Shown: one piece after another, positions 58,136 through 64,000 of the stretch
How the letters are laid out: every line of letters starts with the position of its first letter
How positions within the stretch are numbered: position 1 is the first letter of the stretch
Source of the DNA: Virgibacillus oceani
GTDB lineage: Bacteria; Bacillota; Bacilli; Bacillales; Amphibacillaceae
Length of the DNA: 64,000 nt
Reading direction: 5' to 3'
Assembly (NCBI RefSeq): GCF_014638995.1
Contig: NZ_BMFR01000001.1
Location: 248,001 to 312,000, forward strand
Translations under genes and position numbers: made by a program
The notes under the pieces: model-generated
What the model saw: the letters and a program-made list of their open reading frames with translations, nothing else
Databases searched by the model: none
What the model was told of the DNA's origin: nothing

Positions 58136-59617
58136 TTACTCCTTTAAAACAGAATCAATATAAACTTCTGGATCTAGCAGGTAGGATGAAATCGTGTCAA
58201 TCGATGGATATATAAATTCTGCCCCTATTCCTAGAATAACAGAAAACGCCAGCAAGAAAACAATTGGTCCAACCAGCCCTTTTGTCGGTTTCTTTACGAA
58301 TGATTCATCCTTTTCCCCCCAAAAGCCCTGAATAAATATTTTCATAATCGAATATAGAATTAAAAGACTTGATAGTAAACCTAGAACGACGATAACAATT
58401 TCATCATTTGTTAATGCACCTTTTAACAATAAGAGTTTCCCAATAAACCCGCTAAATGGTGGTATACCTGCCAGGATAAATGCAGAAACAAATAATAGCC
58501 ATCCAAGAACCGGGTAGTAATGAATGAGGCCGCTAAATTTCCGCAGATCTGATGTGCCGGCTACATAGGCTATCGTTCCAACAAGTAAGAAGAGGGCACA
58601 TTTTATGATCATATCATGTACCAGGTAATAAACGGCACCACTGATAGCATCCTGATTAAATACACCGATTCCCATTATAATAAATCCAATGGCCGGAATA
58701 ATGTTATAGGCTACAATCAATTTAATATTGGATGTAGATAATGCACCGATAATTCCGAAGACCATCGACAAACCAGCAAACCAGATGAATGCTTGGTGTG
58801 TTAAATCTAGCTTATAGACAAAAATTAACGAGAATACTCGTAAAATGGAATAGATTCCTACCTTAGTCAGCAATGCACCAAATAATCCGGAGATAACTGG
58901 ATTTGGAACAATATAGGATTTGGGCATCCAATAATACAATGGGAATAATGCTGCTTTTGTTGCAAAAACAAAAAATAGCAGTACAGCAATTGTCGTAAGG
59001 ATTCCTTTTTGTTCAACCTCCTGGACACGCTCAGCAATATGTGCCATGTTTACTGTACCCACAACAGAATATAGAAAAGCAACAGCCGTTACGAATAAAA
59101 CAGACGAAAACAAATTGATTAACACATATTTAATCGATTCCCGTAATTGAACTTTGCCTCCTCCTAACACAATCAGTGCATAGGAAGCCATCAATAGTAC
59201 TTCAAAGAACACGAACAGGTTAAACAAATCACCTGTTAGAAACGCACCAGATACTCCAGTGATCAAAAAGAAGAAAAATGCATAAAAATAATGTGTTTCT
59301 TCTTTTATGTTCATGGAATGGGGGGCATAAAAAGCACATGCTGTTGCGATAATATTTGTAGTTAGTACAAGTGTTATCGCAAGTGGATCAGCTACTAGGA
59401 TAATCCCATAAGGTGCTTCCCAGCCTCCAGTTTCTAAAATAACTGCTCCATCAGTAAATACTATCCACGCAATATAGGAAACTAACCCTAAATTACTAAT
59501 GGTTAAAATTCGTGTTAACCATCTGGAAACAGTTACTTTTTTATGAAAAAAAGCAAGAATGATTCCTGATATTAACGGGATGATGATTGGCAGTACCGCT
59601 AAATTACTCATACTCAT
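58136..59617 (-). CDS. mnhD: Na+/H+ antiporter subunit D
   Basis: This 493-aa protein, related to NADH dehydrogenase NuoN/NuoM, has about 14 helices. The start ATG at 59617 (MSMSNLAVLPII) follows GAGGGG by eight bases. Conserved charged positions include the Glu in FFEVLLMASYAL and the Lys in FATKAALFPLYYWMPKSY. It overlaps mnhC by 14 bases. Confidence 0.94.
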   Translation of the reverse strand: MSMSNLAVLPIIIPLISGIILAFFHKKVTVSRWLTRILTISNLGLVSYIAWIVFTDGAVILETGGWEAPYGIILVADPLAITLVLTTNIIATACAFYAPHSMNIKEETHYFYAFFFFLITGVSGAFLTGDLFNLFVFFEVLLMASYALIVLGGGKVQLRESIKYVLINLFSSVLFVTAVAFLYSVVGTVNMAHIAERVQEVEQKGILTTIAVLLFFVFATKAALFPLYYWMPKSYIVPNPVISGLFGALLTKVGIYSILRVFSLIFVYKLDLTHQAFIWFAGLSMVFGIIGALSTSNIKLIVAYNIIPAIGFIIMGIGVFNQDAISGAVYYLVHDMIIKCALFLLVGTIAYVAGTSDLRKFSGLIHYYPVLGWLLFVSAFILAGIPPFSGFIGKLLLLKGALTNDEIVIVVLGLLSSLLILYSIMKIFIQGFWGEKDESFVKKPTKGLVGPIVFLLAFSVILGIGAEFIYPSIDTISSYLLDPEVYIDSVLKE

Positions 59618-59948
59618 GTTCTTCACCCCTCAATTGTGCCATGTCATCTGTTTTATTTTCTTTAATTGCCCTGTATGTTAGAACTAATAGAAGACTTGTT
59701 ATACCAAAGCTAATGACAATTGAAGTTAATATTAGTGCTTGTGGCAAAGGATCTACATAATCCTTAATTCCTTCTATTAAAATTGGGGGTTTAGCTCTTT
59801 TTAATTCACCCATCGTTAAAATAAATAGGTGAGCACCGTGTGATAAGAGAACCGTGCCAATAATAATTCTTAGTAATTGCTTTTGCAGCAGATTATAGAT
59901 AGCAGTAGCAAATAAGATACCTGCAAGGATCGAAATAATTATCTCCAT
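59604..59948 (-). CDS. mnhC: Na+/H+ antiporter subunit C
   Basis: This is a 114-aa NuoK-like protein with three helices (LSHGAHLFILTMG; DPLPQALILTSIVISFG). It follows mnhA by one base, with its ribosome site GGAGGCGGAC inside the mnhA 3' end. In other species mnhB lies between A and C. Confidence 0.93.
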   Translation of the reverse strand: MEIIISILAGILFATAIYNLLQKQLLRIIIGTVLLSHGAHLFILTMGELKRAKPPILIEGIKDYVDPLPQALILTSIVISFGITSLLLVLTYRAIKENKTDDMAQLRGEEHEYE

Positions 59949-59949
59949 T

Positions 59950-62289
59950 TTAGTCCGCCTCCTTATTTTTCTTTAGTTTAATGAGGCTAAATATGGCAAG
60001 AGCAGCTATACCTAACACAGTAATTTCGAACAAGGTATCAAATCCACGCATGTCTACTAGAATTACGTTTACAATATTATGTCCGCCGCCTAGCTTGTAT
60101 GATGTTTCGATAAAGTAGTTTGCAATAGAATCAAACCATTTACTGCTATGTGCAGAGATCCCGATAATTGTCATTAAGGCTCCAAATCCAACAGAAATAA
60201 CAATGTTTACGGCTTTTGAACGTTTCGTCTCATCCCGTTTTCGCAGTTTAGGCATATGATAGAAGCAAAGTAGAAATAGAACTACTGATACGGTTTCAAT
60301 TACCAGCTGTGTCAACGCTAAATCAGGTGCACGGTAGATTACGAAAAGAACTGCAACTCCATATCCTACGACCCCTGCAATTAAGATGATTGCAACATTG
60401 TGTCTGGCAAATATGGTTCCAACCGCTGCGACAATCATAATAAGCACTACAGATAGGTCAATAATCCTTACATCGGATAAATTGTTAAATTGGATTGTAA
60501 AGCCATCTGTTGCACCCATCGTGATAAATGTAAGGGTCAATGTGGTTCCTAATATGATGGCAACGTACAATCTAAGTGATCCTGTCATGTATTGTTTCGT
60601 AACGCCGTTTGATACGGAATTTAGTTTATCTAGTACGATGTCATAGAATTTAAACAAGCTAAGTTTCCCTGGCAGGAACCGGTAAACTCCTGCCCATTTT
60701 TTCCGTGTAAACGTGAGGATAGTACCAATTCCAACTACAATAAGTGACATCATGAATGCTGGTGAATCCCAACCGTGCCAAAACTTAATATGCTGATCAG
60801 CAGTCACTGCACCTTTAATTGCATCAGCAGCATGAGCAAGAAATGTTCCGTTAACTAAATTTGGGAACAGTCCAATAATAATTACACCTAAAACCAGGAC
60901 GATAGGTGAAATCAGCATGCCAATTGGTGCTTCATGCGGTTTTTTTGGTAACAGATTGAACTGTTTTTTCCCTCCGAAAACTCCGAAAAAGAAATACATC
61001 GAGTAAACAAAAGTAAAAATGCTTCCGAATACCGCCAAATATGGTATTACCTGAACAAGGAAATCAGCAAAACCGCTTATTCCGGCAGTTAAATCGATAC
61101 TGGAATCGAAAAATAATTCTTTACTATAAAATCCATTGAAAAATGGTAAAGGCACACCTGCCATTGAGAACGTTCCGAATAAAGCAAGTGTTGCTGTCAT
61201 TGGCATGAAATTCAACAAGCCACCAAGTTTTCTAATGTCTCTTGTACCGGTTTCGTGGTCAACGATACCGGCAACCATAAATAGACTTCCTTTAAACGTA
61301 GCATGGTTTAAAATATGGAAAACCGCTGCATAGACAGCAATCTCTGTGCCAAATCCGAGCATTGCCATAATCATCCCTAATTGACTAATTGTTGAAAATG
61401 CAAGAATCGCTTTTAGGTCAGTCTGTCTCACAGCCATGTAAGATCCCCAGCACAATGTAACAATCCCGACAATGCTTACAATGATAAAAAACCATTCGTA
61501 TCCAGAGAAAATAGGGGAAAAGCGAGCCACCAAGAACAAACCAGCTTTTACCATTGTTGCTGAATGCAAATATGCACTAACAGGTGTTGGGGCTTCCATT
61601 GCGTCAGGCAGCCATATATGAAAAGGAAACTGTGCAGATTTCGTAAACGCTCCTAATAGAAGCAGCACTAATATAAAAGGCAAATATGTACTGTTTAATA
61701 TAATATCTTTTTGCTCAATCATGGATTGAATACTAGTTGTGCCAGTTATAACAGAGAGTAATATGAACGCACCAAACATGCTTAATCCGCCAAATACAGT
61801 AATCAGCATCGATTTTAATGCGCCATATCTTGAACGTTCATTAAAATGCCAATAACCAATTAATAAGAAAGAAGAGATCGATGTCAGTTCCCAAAAAGTA
61901 TAAAGGACAAATATATTATCCGATAAAACAACACCCAGCATAGCTGACATAAACATTAGCAGATATACGTAAAAATGTCCTAAACGCTCACCCTTACCTA
62001 AATAATAAATAGAATATAAAACAACAAGGGCACCTATACCGCTTATTAGCAGCACGAATAACAAACTAAGACCATCCAAGTAAAAGTCAAAGTTTATTCC
62101 TAATGCCGGTATCCAATCAACGGTTTGGTTCACCGTCGTAAAATCAGAACCAACAAATTGTATGTAATATAGAAAAATAGCTAAAGGGATGAAAAATACA
62201 AAGATTCCAGTATGTATTTTATCTTTGATTTTACTTATTAATGGAACGAAACATGCAAGTAGAAGTGGTATTAAAACTGTAAATATCAT
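59950..62289 (-). CDS. mnhA: Na+/H+ antiporter subunit A
   Basis: The 779-aa NuoL-like subunit starts after AGGAGG. The core proton channel region (WELTSISSFLLIGYWHF, TKSAQFPFHIWLPDAMEAPTPVSAYLHSA) is complete. The C-terminal DUF4040/MbhE-like part ends with HNIVNVILVDMRGFDTLFE. Length is that of a stand-alone A subunit, not of an A-B fusion. It is the first gene of an operon A-C-D-E-F-G in which B is missing. Confidence 0.94.
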   Translation of the reverse strand: MIFTVLIPLLLACFVPLISKIKDKIHTGIFVFFIPLAIFLYYIQFVGSDFTTVNQTVDWIPALGINFDFYLDGLSLLFVLLISGIGALVVLYSIYYLGKGERLGHFYVYLLMFMSAMLGVVLSDNIFVLYTFWELTSISSFLLIGYWHFNERSRYGALKSMLITVFGGLSMFGAFILLSVITGTTSIQSMIEQKDIILNSTYLPFILVLLLLGAFTKSAQFPFHIWLPDAMEAPTPVSAYLHSATMVKAGLFLVARFSPIFSGYEWFFIIVSIVGIVTLCWGSYMAVRQTDLKAILAFSTISQLGMIMAMLGFGTEIAVYAAVFHILNHATFKGSLFMVAGIVDHETGTRDIRKLGGLLNFMPMTATLALFGTFSMAGVPLPFFNGFYSKELFFDSSIDLTAGISGFADFLVQVIPYLAVFGSIFTFVYSMYFFFGVFGGKKQFNLLPKKPHEAPIGMLISPIVLVLGVIIIGLFPNLVNGTFLAHAADAIKGAVTADQHIKFWHGWDSPAFMMSLIVVGIGTILTFTRKKWAGVYRFLPGKLSLFKFYDIVLDKLNSVSNGVTKQYMTGSLRLYVAIILGTTLTLTFITMGATDGFTIQFNNLSDVRIIDLSVVLIMIVAAVGTIFARHNVAIILIAGVVGYGVAVLFVIYRAPDLALTQLVIETVSVVLFLLCFYHMPKLRKRDETKRSKAVNIVISVGFGALMTIIGISAHSSKWFDSIANYFIETSYKLGGGHNIVNVILVDMRGFDTLFEITVLGIAALAIFSLIKLKKNKEAD

Positions 62290-62551
62290 TTCATTGGATT
62301 CCTCCTAGTAATAGAGTATGCGTTTTTAGATCATATATAATGACACTAGCTATGCTATATATGAAATGTATTTGAGGACTGATCAACTGAAACAAAATCC
62401 GAGGATAAGGCACGTGGTTAGGAAATTAAACAGAAAGTTCCACTAGCCTAATGCAAAATCTTCTATGTATATTATATAGTTAAAAGTATGCTTCATAAAG
62501 TTTTAATAAAAAGATTTTCAAAGGATAGCTTATCATATAATGGGGGCATAA
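62290..62551. promoter_or_regulatory. mnh operon upstream region
   Basis: No gene is visible here. On the minus strand a TATAAT lies at 62471-62476 with a poor -35 (TTATGA, 17 bp). An inverted repeat CATATATA (62332-62339) / TATATATG (62356-62363) lies in the presumed leader. Assignments are weak. Confidence 0.35.
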
Positions 62552-62592
62552 AAAATAAAAAACCCCTATCATTCATAAAAATGACAAGAGTT
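62552..62592 (-). terminator. terminator of sda
   Basis: On the minus strand AACTCTTGTCAT and ATGATAGGGGTT pair (with several G-U pairs), followed by a T run and T-rich sequence (62552-62562). Confidence 0.65.
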
Positions 62593-62629
62593 AACAAAAT
62601 GATACACGTTATTATGCTGCAAGGCTTCA

Positions 62630-62770
62630 TTAACTAGAACACTTTATTTTATGTGTCAACGATCTTTTTTGAATTTCTTGCTCTATTAAGTAGAGAAAAT
62701 CCGGGCTTAAATTTAATTCATTTGCTTTATAATAAGATTCTAATAATAATTCATCTGACAAATGCTCCAT
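62630..62770 (-). CDS. sda: sporulation checkpoint inhibitor Sda
   Basis: This is a 46-aa helical-hairpin protein: [20 protein letters not shown], then [20 protein letters not shown] and KIKCSS. AGGAGG lies nine bases before the ATG. Sda binds the dimerisation domain of sporulation kinases and blocks phosphorylation when replication is disturbed. The Leu and Phe residues of the LSPDF turn are kept. It is beside yqeG as in B. subtilis. Confidence 0.9.
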   Translation of the reverse strand: MEHLSDELLLESYYKANELNLSPDFLYLIEQEIQKRSLTHKIKCSS

Positions 62771-62859
62771 AAAATTAAGCCTCCTATTAAATAGTTAAAT
62801 CAAGTGTTTTTTAAGTTATTAATAATTTACCACGAATGAAATAGTAGAACAAGGTAGGA

Positions 62860-62959
62860 GTTATCTACAATAGGGTGTAGATAACTTGTGTATAAAATAT
62901 TTAAAACGACCATAGATGTTGATTTGAAAGTGTGGATATTGTTAATAAAGTTATCCACA
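62860..62959. promoter_or_regulatory. cluster of DnaA boxes upstream of sda
   Basis: Five 9-mers match or nearly match TTATCCACA: TTATCTACA at 62861-62869 (+), TGTAGATAA 62876-62884 (-), TGTGTATAA 62887-62895 (-), TGTGGATAT 62931-62939 (-) and a perfect TTATCCACA 62951-62959 (+). The first two form a 10-bp inverted repeat (62860-62885). In B. subtilis DnaA controls sda through such boxes. The rest of the 438-bp sda-yqeG gap holds only promoter-like A/T sequence. Confidence 0.75.
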
Positions 62960-63067
62960 GCGCAAAAATTGAAAGAATTTGTCGAACGGTTTTTCAAAAT
63001 AATACCTTTTCATTGCATATTTTTGAAAAGCTGACGTAAAAGGACAAATTTCAATTTTGCTTTATTA

Positions 63068-63109
63068 TTGTACAAAGTTATTATAGGATTATGTATAATG
63101 AAACTTTGT
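63068..63109 (+). promoter_or_regulatory. candidate yqeG promoter
   Basis: TATAAT at 63094-63099 has a poor -35 (TACAAA, 17 bp, or TTGTAC, 20 bp). ACAAAGTT (63072-63079) and AACTTTGT (63102-63109) form an 8-bp inverted repeat around the -10. Confidence 0.4.
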
Positions 63110-63208
63110 TGTATTGTGTTCGTTTTATAGGATAACTAGTAAAAGATGATACCCATAAATCAACAGGTTGAAACGTACAGTTGAAAAGAAAATAATGAGG
63201 TGTGCCAG

Positions 63209-63724
63209 TTGTTAAAAAAGTTTTTGCCAAATGAACATGTGAAAAGTATTTTTGATATTCACCCGGACGCTTTAAAGCTAAAGGGCATAAAAGGGATTAT
63301 TACAGATTTGGACAACACGCTTGTTGCATGGGATGTAAAAGATGCAACACCGGAAATTGTTCAATGGTTTAAGTTAATGAAGGAACATGATATTAAAGTC
63401 ACGATCATTTCAAATAATAATCAGGAACGGGTGAAGTTTTTCTCCGAACCATTAGATACACCTTACGTATTCAGTGCGAGAAAACCGTTAAGCAAGGCTT
63501 TTAAAACGGCTGCAAAAGAAATGCATTTGAACAAGGACGAGATAGTTGTAATTGGCGATCAACTGCTGACAGATGTATTAGGTGGAAATTTTGCTGGATT
63601 TTACACAATCTTGGTTGTGCCAATTGTACAAACTGATGGCAAAATAACAAGAATTAACCGGAAAATAGAACGAAGAATTCTTAATTATATGCGAAGAAAA
63701 GGAAAAGTTACTTGGGAGGAATAA
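63209..63724 (+). CDS. yqeG: YqeG-family HAD phosphatase (subfamily IIIA)
   Basis: This 171-aa protein starts with TTG at 63209 (MLKKFLPNEHVKSIF), six bases after TGAGGTG; a GTG three codons upstream overlaps that site. HAD motif I is DLDNT (33-37), motif II is IISNNN, and the late motif is GDQLLTDVLGGN. The substrate is uncertain; homologues include mitochondrial phosphatidylglycerophosphate phosphatase. It overlaps yqeH by one base (TAATG). Confidence 0.92.
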   Translation: MLKKFLPNEHVKSIFDIHPDALKLKGIKGIITDLDNTLVAWDVKDATPEIVQWFKLMKEHDIKVTIISNNNQERVKFFSEPLDTPYVFSARKPLSKAFKTAAKEMHLNKDEIVVIGDQLLTDVLGGNFAGFYTILVVPIVQTDGKITRINRKIERRILNYMRRKGKVTWEE

Positions 63725-64000
63725 TGTTGGAAAAGTTAAACTGTCAAGGATGTGGTGTACAGATCCAAACATCCAAACCGAAAGAACTCGGCTATACACC
63801 AAGTTCAGCACTTACGAAAGAAACGGTTTTGTGTCAACGCTGCTTTAGGCTGAAGCATTATAATGAAATACAGGCAGTGTCGGTTACAGATGATGAATTT
63901 TTAGAAATGGTTAGCGAAATTAGAGATACCGATAGCTTAGTTGTTCACATAATCGATATATTTGATGTGAATGGAAGTTTAGTAAAAAGTTTGCCAAGAA
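63724..64000 (+). CDS. yqeH: ribosome biogenesis GTPase YqeH, partial
   Basis: The first 92 codons are present. A treble-clef zinc finger (CQGC at 7-10, CQRC at 37-40) is followed by FRLKHYNE and the start of the circularly permuted GTPase domain (VVHIIDIFDVNGSL, where the G4/G5-side motifs come first). YqeH is needed for 30S assembly. It continues beyond the window. Confidence 0.93.
   Translation, partial: MLEKLNCQGCGVQIQTSKPKELGYTPSSALTKETVLCQRCFRLKHYNEIQAVSVTDDEFLEMVSEIRDTDSLVVHIIDIFDVNGSLVKSLPR

Overview
The window is a low-GC chromosomal segment of a spore-forming member of the Bacillaceae. Its flanks follow the Bacillus subtilis yrvD-recJ-apt-relA-hisS-aspS-rarA-cymR-alaS-greA-mtnN-sigK order, and the proteins look most like those of the halotolerant Virgibacillus/Oceanobacillus/Lentibacillus group. 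spoVB, an rsfA-type regulator, sigK and sda show that it sporulates. I saw no tRNA, rRNA, CRISPR array, insertion sequence or phage gene.

Layout. 1-6.8 kb: a partial YrzE-type membrane protein, an ArsB/NhaD-type transporter, spoVB, comN, secDF and a LapA-type protein. 6.8-17.4 kb: recJ, apt, relA, dtd, an SH3b-amidase, a 57-aa helix-turn-helix protein, and hisS-aspS behind a T-box leader. 17.4-34.8 kb: a 6S RNA, an RsfA-type regulator, rarA, cymR-iscS-mnmA, a TPR protein, recD2, an AI-2E-type permease, T-box-controlled alaS, ireB, ruvX, a DUF1292 protein, mltG, trmR, udk and greA. 34.8-54.3 kb: an accessory island of about 19.5 kb. 54.4-64 kb: yrrS, mtnN, yrhC, sigK, a Mrp antiporter operon that lacks mnhB, sda, yqeG and the start of yqeH.

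The island is the most unusual part. After a frameshifted TcaA/YvbJ-like membrane protein it carries a Gram-positive Tad/Flp (type IVb pilus) machine: a TadZ-like ATPase, the TadA ATPase, TadB, TadC, a 60-aa Flp-like pilin, two TadE-like pseudopilins, a 717-aa TadG/DUF5702-like protein and a TadV-type prepilin peptidase. Directly behind the peptidase lies a tightly packed phospho-signalling module: an FHA-domain membrane protein, a PP2C phosphatase, a soluble Hanks-type Ser/Thr kinase, and a membrane protein resembling EssB/YukC, the pseudokinase of type VII secretion. No other type VII gene is present. A tandem array of DUF4352-like lipoproteins sits inside the pilus operon. It alternates two subtypes (A-B-psiA-psiB-A-B-A), and two of its members have decayed. 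I infer one envelope-spanning apparatus whose assembly is controlled by Thr phosphorylation. The parts are recognisable families, but the combination deserves experimental attention.

Visible regulation includes two T-boxes, a tandem pair of MhqR-like operator sites before the Tad operon, a DnaA-box cluster upstream of sda, and many intrinsic terminators. All assignments come from reading the sequence; no database search was run.
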